Shown here: piece after piece, positions 45,960-59,924 of the stretch | How positions within the stretch are numbered: position 1 is the stretch's first letter | Layout of the letters: each line of letters opens with the position of its first letter | Origin: Pyxicephalus adspersus | Taxonomy: Eukaryota; Chordata; Amphibia; Anura; Pyxicephalidae | Length of the DNA: 64,000 nucleotides | Reading direction: 5' to 3' | Assembly (NCBI RefSeq): GCF_032062135.1 | Contig: NC_092859.1 | Span: 106,225,117-106,289,116 of the forward strand | The notes under the pieces: generated by a model | Told to the model about the DNA's origin: nothing | What the model saw: only the letters and a program-made list of their open reading frames with translations | Database searches by the model: none | Program-made: the position numbers and the translations under genes

Positions 45960-48900
45960 ATTCCAGTATTTTGAAGAAATGTTTATTTAACAACTGAATA
46001 CATGCCAAAATGAATAATTTACAGCAGCAAGTCTTAATACATTTCCTCTCCAGTTTTCAATTCCCCCATACAATGTATTGATAAATATAGCAATGAAACA
46101 TACACACTTTGTTCTTAGGCCTGTTTAGAAAAAGAAAACACCTATAACAGCAAAAATGACCACTTTGAGGCCATGGTATGCAGCTGACATTTGGGCTTTT
46201 GTACTGTATGGTTTTACTGTACGTGAGCACATTGAAATGGAGTACCTATGGATATCAGTACATTACACTGTACCTCCCCTAAATAGATAAAAATATTTAC
46301 ATCTCTTTTGGCTAATGTTTAGGTAGCAAAACCAAACTATTTAAACACATACCATTGATATCACTAAATACTGCATAAATGGGATCAGAAACTGCTTGTT
46401 TCACATGCAATTAGCTTCTTTGAGGTCTTTTTACATACAGTAGTTGCTCTAAGTGGGCAATGGATCTGTACAATAAATGCTAAGCCACATTTTGCACAAT
46501 CTCATTTTTGCAATATCTGCAGTTATTGGTTGATCAATACAGAATAGTTATGTTTTATGATGTATGAATATGACAGTGGAAGACCGTTTAAAAAGATGTG
46601 CAGTACTATGTACATATAAGTGTGTGCTTTCCAGATTGACGTTTCTTTAGAGCAAATGTATTTAACTACTGCACGTTGCCCAGCTGTGCTATTTGTCATA
46701 GGTTATGATGATAGTAAAACAAAGCTGGCATATGAAAGACTGTTGTACCAAGACACAGGTGTCACCTTCATGATTGGAAACCACACTGTGCTACTGCATC
46801 CATTTCAGGAGGCATAATTGGAAAGTAACAGCCAAATATTCTGAATAGAAATAATGTTTTGGACCCATAGTTATGCTTTACGGTTGGTAAAAATATCCAC
46901 ATTTTACAGTCTCAAAACCAAAACAGAATACTGAAAGCTTGAAATACTTTTAGCAATCCTTGCTGGTGCTATTGAATAATTAAAATTGCATGAAACAAAT
47001 AGGTGGGTGAGACAAAGGCCTTTTCTGATATTGATAGGAATGCTGAATCATGTCACTGGGTTATAAACCCCTTTCCTCCCGACTATAAAAGCAACTGTCC
47101 TATTTACGGAGAGAGCAACATTGGCAACCAACAAACAATTATTTTATAGCTGAACACCAGCCAAACAGTAAGGTAAAGTAAAAATACATTTATAGGAGCC
47201 ATTTTACATAAAATGATTGATTTTTCTGCCAATCCAATTCCTGGGCCTTGTCCAGGTATGCAGTCTAAAACCATGTGATTAGCCAGTCCTGGGGACATGG
47301 GCCCAGACCTGGTTTTTAGACTCAACTGCAGCATTTGATGAATGTTTTGTCATGCAGTTGAGTGCAGTTGTGGTGGTTGGCCCTTCAAGGGAAGACCTGA
47401 AGCTACAAGTTGCTTCCAGAAACCATGCCGCAATCCAACTTGCGGCAAATGCATAAATAAAAAGTTTCCCAACCATTTCCATGTGGTTGAGCATGCAGTA
47501 AACCCCTTTCTGAATTAGCATTAAATTTACACAGCTCTATCAGACAGCAGGGCCAGGTTGGTGTCCTTAGTTTGCTTTGTTGCAAATAAAACAGAACAAC
47601 CTGGTCACCTCTCTGCCCTTCCAAGTTCTGCAATATAATGAAATGCATGAGTCTGAAGCCTTGTCGAATTTAGGTAAACTAGCTATATTTAAAATAAATA
47701 TATTTTTTAACATTTTTCAAAATACATAACTGCATTAAAATGCGTATTTTAAAAAATATTTTTTGTCTGGTGTTCAAATTTAAGCCTACATAATATGAAC
47801 CTGGTAATAAAACTATAAATAAAAACAATCATATGCAGGAAAAAATATTTTTACAGACTTTTTTTTTTCAAACCTAAACTTACATTTTAAAACCTAGCAT
47901 TAGTGGCATCCTCAGTCTCCTACATGCCTCTAGCGCCATGTCAGATTGGGTAAAATCATGAATAGCTCAATCAATAGCTCACTGTTCATTTTAGACAGCC
48001 TGAATTTTATTCTCAGAACAGATGTTCACATGTGATGTAACTTCTAGCTTGCCCAGGAGTCAGCATATTAATCTGCAAGGGAGGATTTCATTTTCTAATA
48101 ATCACCCTGTTTAAAGCAAAGAAAAACTCCTGCAGCTTATTTGGTCATGGTGTATTTTCATCTTCATTCAAAGCAGATGGTACCCTTCAAGTTCTTTTAG
48201 GAGAACAACAATTTCACTAAATGATACAAAATGGGATATGGGGAGGGTTAAGAGGACATTTTATTTGTTACACTTTGCTGCCAGCTTTATCCTATCCACT
48301 TATCAGAACATTTAGGCTTATGATTCTTCAGCATGAACTGCACAGTCCAAAAAAACGCGTCAAAACCATCCAATTTGACTATGCATGAACACACAAACAT
48401 GAACTGTTGTAAACTAAGCAGTCCTGTAACCGCTATAACATTATCGAATGAGCCAGAGTTAGAACTAAAAAAAAGTAGCTAAAGAATCCTTAGCTTGTTC
48501 TAATGCAAAACTTTCTATACAGGTGTTGGAGCTGTGAGGGCTAAGACTGTAGACGAGTAATGTGAAAATACATACTAAAAAATGGACCGGTTGCAGGCTT
48601 CAGTAACCATATTGCTTTATTTTACTGAACACAATAAGGCCAGTAAGTGTACTGTGATGACACAGACTCCTAATAGCAAAAAGAGCATCCCAAAGTACCT
48701 ATTAGATTTCTATTTATTTATTACCTTTTTACATGTAGTTACAAATACCATACTGAATATTACAGATCTTTGGACTAATCTATTAAAAGCACACAATGCT
48801 TTTATCATATCAACCTAAGAAAGAAAACATCAGGGCAGCACTGGCAATTCATGGTGAATTAACTGGATAGACTAATCATCATCCTTCTTAATTATACTTA

Positions 48901-51391
48901 TTTTCATTCACATTTTGACAAACTCACACTACACATCATTGGGTAAAAATAAAAAAAAAATCCTTTTAACTTTAGCCTATGCAATGGAATCCCAACTGAG
49001 GGGTGAAAAATGTATTGTAGATATATACACATAAAAAACAGTGTACTTAAAGCATCTATAGAGATATTACCTAAGGACCAACCTGTGCTTGTAGTATTAT
49101 TCCTGTTTCTAAAAAACTACATTCTGTTTTGAACATATAGCCCCCTAAAAATATAATGCTTCATTTAATAAATGCTTAGTAATTTAGGAATAGTGGCTAT
49201 GCCAACCCCACCTTCAATGTAAATAAAATGTAGCACCAGAGCTCTCCTACTTACAGAATATTTGGATTAAAACTGAGCAGTGTGGTTCTGATGTTCCACC
49301 CAGTCTGAATTCATCGATCACCACTCACAAACTACATGTATATAATGAAATGCATATAGGGAGCTGTAAAGACCAGACTCACTTTAAGGTTTACTTAATT
49401 ACAGTGACATTAAAATTATCATTACATAGAAAAATAAAATATTGTAGAACAATACTGACAAAAAAAATGTTAATGAAACGCAGTGTAATGTTGATATTTA
49501 ATAAATATGGATTATAAATTCATATAAAACATCTCTCTGTATTTCCTTAGAGGAAACTAAAAATCAAACCAGGTTATTAAATGTGCCATTGAAACACGTC
49601 TGATATATATATCCCCCCTGCAAACTGTACATGTTAAATAAACTGTAGACCAGTGTCCAAATGTAGTTTATGTACACTCATAGCTCATAGGACAAAGTTC
49701 CATTGGAATAAACACAGTAGAGCAGTGTAATGATGCTCGTCTATTGATCAAATCGATAAGAAGTAGGCAGAAGGTAACATGTAACTCTGTAAAACGAAAC
49801 TACAAGATAGGAACATTATCTACCTTGCTAGGAAAGGTGCAAGACCTAAAAGATTAACTAAACAGAAAGAAAAATTTATGTTTTTTTAATAAACTTATTA
49901 AAGGTTGTGTTTATTTCCTAATTAGATGCATCTCTAGTGTGTTTATTGTAAATTAATTTGTACACAACCTCTCTGGCCAGCTAATGCTGTTCTTGTATTC
50001 GTACATATAGAAAAAATCCCAATAGTTGGCAATTTATAACCATTGACCTATTGAAGCCATTTATTTATCACATACTCTAATTCTGTAGTAACCACTAAAT
50101 ATCGATATAATAAACTAGATTGGGACAAAGATGTTTATTGAGAAACCATTCTCTATAACTCCACACAGGTCTGTTTAACCAAAAAATGCAAAAGAGTTTT
50201 GCAAATTTTGACATCTGTCCGCTATGTACAATTACAGTTCACAGAGCAGTTTACAACAGACATGTAGGCCCAATGTATTAAATTGGAAGAACAGTACAAG
50301 TGAAGTTAGGCCTCCATTAATTTCTAAATTAAAAATAAAAAAGCACTGGGATTCAGTACACGGGTTCTTGTTTTCTACAGTCTTTATGCATTCGTACCTG
50401 CGTTTTCTGAACCCTAAATATATATGTCAGTATAAAACATACATCTGGCACAGTTATAAACCAAAATAAATGCAGTTTGCACAAGACCCCAGGAGATTCG
50501 GAAATCACTTTTGCACTCCACGTTTTTAGTTATTTTGTGGATCCAAAACATCTTTCTTTCAGAATATTTGTATTCTGATTAGTCATTTTTACATTTTACC
50601 TTAAAATCTGTTAAATATTATTCCCATTTCTGTGATTACCCATCACTAATCCATTGTGTTTTTTTAAACCTAACATGTTAAACCAAAAAAAAATAAAAAA
50701 TATATTTTTTGTGAAATAATACGTGCAAGAAAATGAAAAATCTGTGCTACAACTATTAAGGACAAAAAAAAGTTTTAAATTTACTGCATATTTGTCATTT
50801 AAATTAAAGTACATTGCAACTTCAGGTCAAAGCTGGTTGAAATTATCAGTAGTAGATAGGTAAGCCCAACTTCTTTGCTGTTTAGTGGACTCTTTCTTCA
50901 TGCAGCTGTTCATTTGCTTTTTTGTTTGATCCCAGGCACCATCCCATCTTCCCATGTTAGGAAAAATATATATGTATCCAATAGACTTCTCAGTTATATG
51001 CAATGGTTGCAAGGATAACAACCTAATTCATATTTGTGGGACGGTGTTGATGACTGATGCTAGGCAAATCTCATTTCAATGGCAGGATGGTAAACCGTTT
51101 TTCTTTAGGAAAAGAAGGAAGTACAAAAAAATAACAACCGGATGCGAATTGTTCAGAAATGGAAAAACCAAGCTGAGACACTTTGTCTTTAAAACCTTAC
51201 ATTTTGACTATGTAGTCTAAGTCTATTTGGAAAGTTACTAATGTATTTTATTTAAACAGTGGAAAATCTGTGGAACTTTCCACCCTGTAAACATCCAAAT
51301 AATGCCATGAAAATATTCATGAATATTGCATTTTTCCAGTTTAATGTCTATACAAATCCTACTCCGATGAGGTTTGAAGAGGTAATTCAGA
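45960..51391 (-). other. SEMA3A: inferred SEMA3A 3' UTR
   Basis: From the stop codon at 51392 down to a canonical AATAAA (minus strand, 45982-45987) there is no mobile element I can identify, unlike the repeat-dense DNA further down. SEMA3A mRNAs in other vertebrates have a 3' UTR of several kilobases, so a length of about 5.4 kb is plausible. Other minus-strand AATAAA words exist (for example 51247-51252, about 140 bases after the stop), so shorter isoforms are possible. The extent is inference; no transcript evidence is available. Confidence 0.55.
45982..45987 (-). terminator. SEMA3A: candidate distal polyadenylation signal AATAAA
   Basis: Minus-strand context is gttgttaaataaacatttctt, a canonical hexamer with room for cleavage at about 45960-45970. 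Confidence 0.5.
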
Positions 51392-51847
51392 TCAGACACT
51401 CCTTGGCGCTCTTTCAAATTCATGGGTCCTCCTGTTTCTGCCTTTCTTATTTTCTTGTAGGTGCTTCCATTTGTTGGAACTAACTTGAGTGTTGATATTC
51501 TTTTGCCGACGTTGTTTGCGGTCTCGTTTCCACACTTGTTCACAGAATTCATCCATTGTGTTGAGATTTGGGTGACTGATTAGTTGCATGAAGTCTCTGT
51601 ACCATATCTTCTGTGTTGGAGACATGCTGTTTGATGGTTCTTTGTGCTTATGGTTTTCTCCATCCTCATCTTTGTGTAGAAGCTCATCTAAATGTTCTGT
51701 GTCAATGATTTCCAGGGTTACTTTGAGAAGGGCTTGCATAAATCCATGTTCTACTGCATTACAGTAATATACACCAGAATCCTTCTTTTTCAGAGTACGA
51801 AGTAGTAAGCCATGGTCTGTTTTTATTATACGATCATCCATCCTTAT
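51392..51847 (-). CDS. SEMA3A: semaphorin-3A, last coding exon (Ig end and basic tail)
   Basis: SEMA3A is a secreted axon-guidance ligand that signals through neuropilin-1/plexin-A. This exon gives the last 151 codons in phase 0 after an ttctttattatag acceptor and ends at a TGA. It encodes the second half of the Ig-like domain, with the disulphide cysteine in SGVYYCNAVEH. A linker follows, then the conserved MSPTQKIWYRDFMQLI and MDEFCEQVW, whose cysteine forms the interchain disulphide that makes the dimer. The basic tail follows, with furin-type sites RKQRR and GRNRR, and ends THEFERAPRSV. Cleavage after arginine exposes a C-terminal Arg for neuropilin binding. The frame is intact and very close to human SEMA3A, with changes mainly in the Ig half and the linker. 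Confidence 0.97.
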   Translation of the reverse strand: MRMDDRIIKTDHGLLLRTLKKKDSGVYYCNAVEHGFMQALLKVTLEIIDTEHLDELLHKDEDGENHKHKEPSNSMSPTQKIWYRDFMQLISHPNLNTMDEFCEQVWKRDRKQRRQKNINTQVSSNKWKHLQENKKGRNRRTHEFERAPRSV

Positions 51848-54800
51848 CTATAATAAAGAAAACAAGACTACGGTTATCCAAGTTTTATATTGTACTGCAG
51901 TTTGCAAAAAAAGCAAATGGCTTCTTTACAAAGTTACAGTATACCTTTGTCTCATAGGAATTCTCTGTGATTTTGACTATTGTTAAAGGCTGTGCAGTAT
52001 GGAAGTTTTTTTTTTTAATACCTAAATCTAAGCTTACCCAAAATGGATATTTCCGTTTTTAGAAAATGACAGAGATGTGCACAGGCAGAGCACAGAAGTA
52101 TAGGTAATGGAGATTTTCAACTATATTGAGAAGATTTGTTTATAAGTTTCACTGTGGTTGTTAAAACTTGGGACTTCTGGATTTCACTAGAGGGAGCAAC
52201 ACTTTTATTGAATGGTCTATCAGTCACATGGCTTGCAGCAGGGGTGCCCACAATTTTTTGGCTTGCGAGCTTTAAAATGAGCAAGTTAAAAGGATCTTCC
52301 GACAATAAAAACTTGAACTTAATACCTTCTGTGCATGGTAGAGTTTATTTTGAAAGGCAGGGCTCCGCGGTCTACTCGCTTTGCCTTTGCGATCTACAGG
52401 TAGATCGCGATCCACCTGTTGGACACTCCTGGATTGCACTATTGTTCTTGTTATTGGAGCATATGGTTTGAGTAAGGTGTAGTGGTTGATTTAGTTGGGA
52501 CCTTTTGATTTTAATAATAAACCCGTTATTCCTCTAAAAGATACATGTTTTGTATATCATATTCAATATATAGATCTCATAATAGAAATGTATTAAATTG
52601 TTAATAACTCATAAGACCTTCATTTCAATGTTAAAAACCCAAACTGACTTAATACAGCTTTCCTGGTCAAACATTATTGTTCTAAAAAGTACAAATCTGA
52701 TCTAATGTTTAGCATTTCTAGACTAGATCATTGTAATGAATTGGAATTAAATTAAATGAAATTTGCTCAGTTTGTAAAAAGTGCAAGAAACTGCTCTTTT
52801 TTAACTGTCATTAGTAAAAAAAAATGACTGAAAAATAACCATAACTTCAATACCAGCACTGCACTGCAAAACAAGAACATTTTAAGTTACCAAAAGCAGA
52901 TCTATTTTGCAAGCTACTCTACGCTCCTAGCCCAGAAAACTCTTGTAATGTTTTATAAACACTTTACAGATAGGGTGGGCATGGTATCGTTTTTCTAAAA
53001 ATGTCACAAAAGTCATGTGTAAACTGGTGTAGAAAAATGTTGCATGTTTTGTGTTGTGCTTTTGTACCTAGGGGAATTGTCAAGTATGTTTATGTTTTAA
53101 GGAGATCTTTAGCTTAAAAAGCAATTAGTAAAATTCCACTGTCAGTAATTTAAGACAATGACATGGTATTATTTAGGGCAAATATAATCAATTCCCTCTA
53201 GTGCTACAAAAAAATAATGTATATGAGAATCTATTACTCTAATTATACTACAAACAGGGGAATAGTAATGGTATTATGATGTAAAGTTGAACTATGAGGC
53301 AAATAGGGTAATGCAAAGTTGAAATAGAAATGGTGAATAGTATTGGCTGCTAAATGATGTGAAATTCTGTTCAAGCAGACCTGTGAGTCAAATCACCTTA
53401 CCATTGTGCCGATACTGCTGACCCTCCTGCCCCAGTGCGTGCAACCAGTTTAAATGCAGCTCTAGCTCTGTCCACTTTTTCTTTGTTTAATTAACACATA
53501 TTTATTTCTTTACATTACTTTTTTTGCTTGGAATTTAGCTTTAACAGAAACATTTTCCAGGAAGTATTTATTTTTAAGGTAAACCATATACAATGAGCAA
53601 TTAGCTAATAACAACAGCTTTGATCCTTGTAAATCTAGATGGGTTTTGATACTAGCTGCTCTACATATATCTTGCTCATTTAAAAGTAATATTGCTGTGT
53701 AGTAATAGACTTCTGACTGGCAACATCCATCATCATGGGTACATACACTAACATATCTAGCGTAGTGCCATGTTTTCATGGCATTATACAAATCATTAGG
53801 ACAGGCAATGATGGGTAATCTCCACTAGGACACTGAAGGCAATAAAGTCTGGTAGAGTAAAGGAAAGATTGAATCCTAGTAAGCAGTTGCAGAGCCCTGC
53901 AAAGACTTTCTCACATATAGTTGAGTAAAAACAACCTTTTTTTACTGCTTTTGCAAGCATTTTAAGCAGTTTCAGGCATTCTGAAGGCCTGATAAATAAA
54001 AAAAAAATTGGTTTCAGTAACACCTGAAACCACTTAGTAGAAAAAAAAGAGCTTGCAAATGCCTAAATTTGCTTGAAAAGTGGTAGAAGTGGTCTATAAA
54101 GGCAGTTAGAACAGGAAACCTCCATTGGACGCAATGCTACCACAAAGAACCGCCTGAAGAAAAAAAAAAAGAAGAACAGGCAAGCCTATCCTTTCCAATA
54201 ACAATCTTTTTTTTTTCCTAGTGGTACAGTTTGGCTAAAGTGTAAACTTAACTCAATTGTTGGAAATACCACAGCACACAATGGAGGACATGCAATAAAA
54301 GACACTAAAAGTACCCACCTGCAGAATTGATAAATATAAACCTTATTCCTCAACAGAGTGGCCATTATTTGATTTTTTTGACATTTTTTATTTTATAGAG
54401 GCATATTTAAATCCTTTCCCCTTTTTTATCCCTGTTCTGATATTCTTACCACCTTCAGGTATAAGTAGTAAAGGAAAATATATAGAAATACATTTCATTT
54501 ATTCTTGGGTGTATATATCTGAGCTGACCACTAATGGAGGAAGTCTGTCACAAGAACTATGCAATTTAGACTTTATGCATGATGTGCCCATAAAATAGGG
54601 GTGAGAGCTGAGCCCAGTCATTTGCTGCTCCTGCCTATACTATATGTCTCAGACCTCACCTCAAGAGACCACTGGAAAGCCAGACTGGAAATTTTGGTTC
54701 ATTTCCTTTCCTTTTGTGGTGTTGTGCTTCATTACCAGTGGGAAGTCTGCCAAACTTGTAATGAAGGCTGAATATGTCTTTGTCGTTAACAGATACTCCA

Positions 54801-55074
54801 AAGGTCTGATTGCTTACAGAGGAATAAATGGCTTATTAACCATAGAAAGGTATTTGAAATACAGCATTTGAAGAATATAAAAAAAATATGATATAAACAC
54901 TTAGTGATTGAATACTACTACATAAAGACCTCTGCATGAAACATACCATTGGCTTCAATCTGAGTACATATTTTGCTACAAAGTTTCAAAACAAAGGAAC
55001 CTGTTGTGAAAGGCAAATTATGTACAAGCCAAACATTATTGTAGGCAGCTTGACAGCAGTAAAAGTCCCATTAC
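51848..55074 (-). other. SEMA3A: SEMA3A last intron
   Basis: About 3.2 kb with gtaatg donor at 55074 and ttattatag acceptor at 51848 (minus strand). It contains the hAT-like element at 52240-52432. The open frames at 53510-54023 and 54644-54871 have no recognisable motif. Confidence 0.9.
52240..52432 (+). mobile_element. hAT-like non-autonomous element in SEMA3A intron
   Basis: Ends caggggtgcccac and cctgttggacactcctg. The interior shares 'ggcttgcgagctttaaaatgagcaagtt' and 'gtagagtttattttgaaag' with the reverse of 15196-15628. Flanks gcttgcag and gattgcac match at 6 of 8 positions, a possible decayed target duplication. Confidence 0.7.
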
Positions 55075-55217
55075 CTCCTCCTTTTTGTCTTCATGCTGTT
55101 TCTGGAACTGCCAGAAAACCATGGCTCTCTGTGATTTAGGGCTACATTCCAGGAATGTGCTACTGTTCTCTACGCCATAGATTATCTTCTCTTCCAGGTT
55201 CTGTCTGTGTGGATCAT
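55075..55217 (-). CDS. SEMA3A: semaphorin-3A, penultimate coding exon (start of Ig domain)
   Basis: This 143-bp exon is flanked on the minus strand by tgcctgcag and gtaatg. Two bases complete a codon split with the previous exon (out of window), followed by 47 codons that end in ..HEDKKEE in phase 0, matching the start of the next exon (IRMDD..). The core IIYGVENSSTFLECSPKSQR is nearly identical to human SEMA3A and holds the first Ig-domain cysteine (FLEC). The first residues (DPHRQNLEEK) and last (QKQHEDKK) differ from mammals, as expected of the less constrained edges. Confidence 0.96.
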
Positions 55218-58200
55218 CTGCAGGCAGGAAGCATACAATGTCAGACAGATATTTTCACAAAAGGAAATTTCATCTTTGTGCATTTCTCTATTTTTCTCCA
55301 TTGACCAAAATGAAAACAAATTACACGATTAAACAACGTTTTCTCTGTTAAAACCGTAACACCCCATTTTTCCCTAGCAATGCAAACCACAACAATAAAT
55401 ATATTTTTTATATATATTTTGAATTTTTGTTTGTTGTTTTCAGTTTTGGATAGGGTTTTAATAAGTCCCCTGTCAGTATATTTGCTATGATCCAGTAAGA
55501 CTCCTTAATTTTTTTTCTAGAAATATAACAAAGTTAGAAGAAAAACCTACAAAATAACAAATGAACAAAGTAACAAAATGCATAGACGACAATATGACTC
55601 AATGATATAATCATAGTTTACCTGGGGGTATGTGTTATTTGAACATTTGAAACATCACATCCATGGTACGGTATTTTAGTGGGGATTTTTTTATCACATG
55701 TGGGATATAATTCTAAATATGTTTTTGTCCAATTTGTGATACATCTAATAATATATAGGATAATGATGTTTCACATTTAAGAATCTAATTTAAAGAAATG
55801 AGTACAATAGACCTAAATAATGGTCATGACTTCATCAAATGATACTTTGTAGACCTCATATGGGAAAAGTACAGACCTATTAACTGGAGAATCAGTTATA
55901 ACAGAGCTTTCATAAAGCAGTCACATTGGAATTCAGCTTCCTCTTTACAAGAAAGTTGGGAGGTATAGTTTACAATATCTATATTGAAGCCTTAAGATTG
56001 ATTTCATTTAAACTGAATTATTCTTTGCATGGTTACAAACATATTTTGTGTATTAAACTGCAGTAGGCTATTGTTGTGTTCAAATTTATAGGGGAAGATT
56101 TACAATCAGTGGCAATGTTATTGAGGAAGCAATCTTCAATCAATTATTTCCATAATATATTATATATCCGTGAATTGGGAGAACAAACACTTGTTTAAAT
56201 TGTCCTGCTAATTATTTCCTTTCACTGGAGTTGAGTTTCCTGAGTATTAATCATGTTGTAAAAAATCAGTTTGCAATTACAGGCTATTATCCCATTGGCC
56301 TACTTTACAGAAAATGGTGTTTATACTTCCAATTCTACTAAACACGCCACACAGTCGAGAAAATTAACATTTACACCAGATGACTGACATAAAACATGAA
56401 CATCACACCTCAGATGATAAAAACACCGTAGCATAACAAAACTATTTACAATGCTCAATAAAGACGGACCACCAGAACATGGAGTGACAAGGTCACATTT
56501 CAGAAGTAACCTGCTAGAGGTAATTAAAGTGCAGGAACTGCACAAACACTCCACAAGTGAAGGTGTTCTGCTTCTGTGCCACACAAGCAGAAATGTACTT
56601 TGTTTTGTTTCACACAATAAAGCAGTTCTGGTTGGAAAACATCATGATATTGTATTTATTAACTCATGATATTTTCGTCAGCCCACAAAAAACAAGCAAT
56701 TTTTTAACAAGATTATATATATATATATAAAGTTTTGCTTTATATTACACCTTAGAGAGCCTGTCATTACAAGAATATCAGTAGCATCACTAAGAGGGTC
56801 TGCAAATGTACCCTCCTGGAAACAGTAAACACTTAGTGAAGCCTTTATTGGTCTGATCCATTGGGGGGTGGAGGGGTTCTTCCTCATAGTCCCAAGAATA
56901 AAAAAAATGGAAACCTCATGGAATGGGCACAGAATACAATTAAAACTTGACAGAGGTTTAAATCCGAGTCCCAAAGTCAAATAATACAAAGTACAATCCA
57001 ATGGTAATCATCTATAATATATAGAACATTGCTTTCAAACAAAGATAGTTATTATATAATCCCGCACCCCACACATCCACAGACAAAGTTGTCCCATATA
57101 CATGTATGATCCCACCACATAATATAATCTTCGTTGGTTTATTGCCCAAGCTTGTTTAAAAGGCTATAACTAGATGCAGATCCCACAAATGCATTTGGAT
57201 TTCTGCAGAATCAAATTTTATCCTGGTAGATCCAAGTGTGACAAGATTAATCTGGAAATACACACAAGGTTTTTTTTTCGGCAGCTAACTTATCAGAGCC
57301 TTTTAACCTGAACCTATTACCAAGTTAATAAAAGGGTATGGGTAACCTGCCGTTTAGACAGACTATGGCTAAGCGCCATATAGGACACATGGAAACTATA
57401 GATAATCAAGTTACTCTAAAAAAAAATGTAAATGGTCTTTTCAATTACCATGAAATATTTTTGATGGTATGTAACAGCTACAATAAAATTTAAAATAACG
57501 TTACAGTTTGTTAAATGTACAGTACATGAAATATGTTCTAAGAATATGCAATTATGTATAACAAACAATAATGAAATGCAATGTATATATACTGTTTTCT
57601 ACACCAATATATTTTTCTTCTACACCTACGTTACTTTACTGAAAGCTTTAAAGAAATACAAATCATCCAGATGAACATATTTGAAGAGCATATCATAAAT
57701 TAACACAAACAACTGTAATAAGGGAATTTCAAGCTGTTTATCTTTCTCTGAAAGTTTAATGTACAGAATTTCAAACAATACCCAACGATCATAAAGCTTT
57801 GATCAGTGATTGTATATGACTGAAATTTTTATTCCATGAAAACTGTTTAAATAACAGCCTTTGTTGAAAAAATAAACTTTTGTAAAATGACCTTTTGTTT
57901 TTGCTTTCATCATTTTTATACTGGATACAAACATCTGATCTTCATATACATAAAAATATAACTACAAGCATGTATCATATGGTTTATAATGGTTTTATAT
58001 GTCTCAGATGTTTTCTGAATCATTATGGATAAAAAAAAAATACTGACATGGAAACGATAATCTGAAGATGAAATCCATGCAAAGGGGAATTAAAATATGT
58101 AAATGAGAATTGGGTCATACTAACTGTTTATATGCATTTAACACACAGAATAGACTTGCCTTCGAGCTTTACATTGCCCAGTCTCCTGGCACAATGATTT

Positions 58201-59626
58201 GTCCCTCTATATACTGTCAACCCATGTGGACAGCAGCATATTCAAACTGGCTGGAAATGGTGGTTGTTCTTCCAGTTCCAATAACGGGGATTATAGGAGG
58301 CTGTTCTAATGCAGGCACCTTTTACTTTGTCACACTTTACCAACAGACAAGTCCAGGCTTCACATACCTTCAGAAGCTTTTATTGCCTCCATTTTGCTCA
58401 AATTCCAGGCCACGCAAAGCAATGACATTTCTTGGTGTGCACCTCCTAATTCCGATTTATTCCTATTAATCAATGAAACAGCCAATCATGGTCATAGGCC
58501 AATTACAAATGTGTGGGGTAGGGCGGGAGGAAGCAGGGAGCCTTCAATAGTACAGAAGCAAATATCAAAGGTCATGATGTTCGGGCAATAAGGCAGAACA
58601 AAGATATGTAAAGGCACCTCATACCGGTCTAGTTAAATCTGGCTATAAATCTAAACATATTTTAATGTATCTGTACTAGTCTACATGTGATGGCCACCTA
58701 GCTCCTATAATATAAACTCCTAAAATATAAAACTAAATGAATATTCACAAACCTCATAAAAAATATAAAGAAATATAGATTTTAAAGAGTAATCCCCAGC
58801 TGCAGTGTTATTACAAACCTAGCATTTTTTTCATCAACCTGTACACACTTGTTGGCAAGCTATGAGATGTAGTTTTACAAGAGCTGGAGGTCTACAATGG
58901 TTCGGAAAGTCTGATAATTCTGGGTTAATAATGTAACAGTATATACATCTAAGGTACTAATGAGTAAACAGGGGAAAGTGACAAGGTTTAATGGAGCAGA
59001 TGAGAGAAATATGATGCAGTATATAACTCAGGACCTAAGTACTGTGGTTATTACTGCGGTCACCTGATACCATCTGCATTCCTGGTGTAACATAAGAACA
59101 CATGAAGTAGCATTTACAGAAATAAGCGTGAATGCGTTGAGGTGCAACAAGTCAGCCAGTTCCTGAGGGGCTATGTCTGAAGTCTTGTTAGTGCTGGAAT
59201 ACTTAAACCAGGAAATTCCCCATTAGTTATAGAGGAGTGTAAAGACATCAGGGGAATTTTAGACAAACTTCTACAAAGTTACACAAACTAGCAGGTAAGC
59301 TTTTCAAAGAATGTTAAAGGAAACCTTTGCTGAGAGAGACATATAGGGGCTGCAACTGCAGATTTCCTTTTAATAATGCTAGCTAACTGGTTCGCTGTAG
59401 ATAAAGTACTTTCTAAAATGTAGAACCAAAACAAGATATCAGATTATGAAAGTAAAAGTTGGGTCAGAGCTACTAACATGTATACAGGTCAGTAAAAAAT
59501 AATGATGCTATTGGATCAGCCAGGTATCTGCTGGCCTTTGAAGCTTTTTCCTTAAAGGGGACATTAAAAATAGGCAAATTATTGTTTGTATAAACCTGGC
59601 TATGGGGCAATGACTGTACAATCTGG

Positions 59627-59880
59627 ACCAGAGTTTCTCAAATAACTTTTAGTTCTTCAGGGAACCCTACTATAATTACTATATCCACAACTCACAATGT
59701 ATTAGTGTGATGGTCAGTACCACCTACCATACTGGCCATAGGGAAAAATGTCACCTTTATTAATAGCCAAAAAGTGCCAGCTAAACTGACCTGGGAGCCA
59801 CAAATTGCCTATTGCCTAAGGAACCCATGGCAATCTCTGGAGGAGCCCTGGGGTTCCACAGAACCCTGGTTGAGAAATAC
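59627..59880 (-). repeat. hAT-like short repeat, family B (copy 2, reversed)
   Basis: Starts 'agagtttctcaaataactttta' and ends 'ggaggagccctggggttccacagaaccctggttgagaaat', the reverse orientation of 30798-31068. Confidence 0.6.
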
Positions 59881-59924
59881 TATCTAGACAATAGCTGGCC
59901 ATGGGCAATGACTGTACAATCTAG

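Noticed and set aside
56321..56669. Overlapping 98- and 72-codon frames on opposite strands
   Set aside because: No motif or splice context. The cysteine-rich reading is not a known pattern and overlaps an equally open opposite frame.
58110..58469. 119-codon plus-strand frame in a SEMA3A intron
   Set aside because: No recognisable domain, wrong strand for the gene, no splice context, and the sequence looks repeat-derived.
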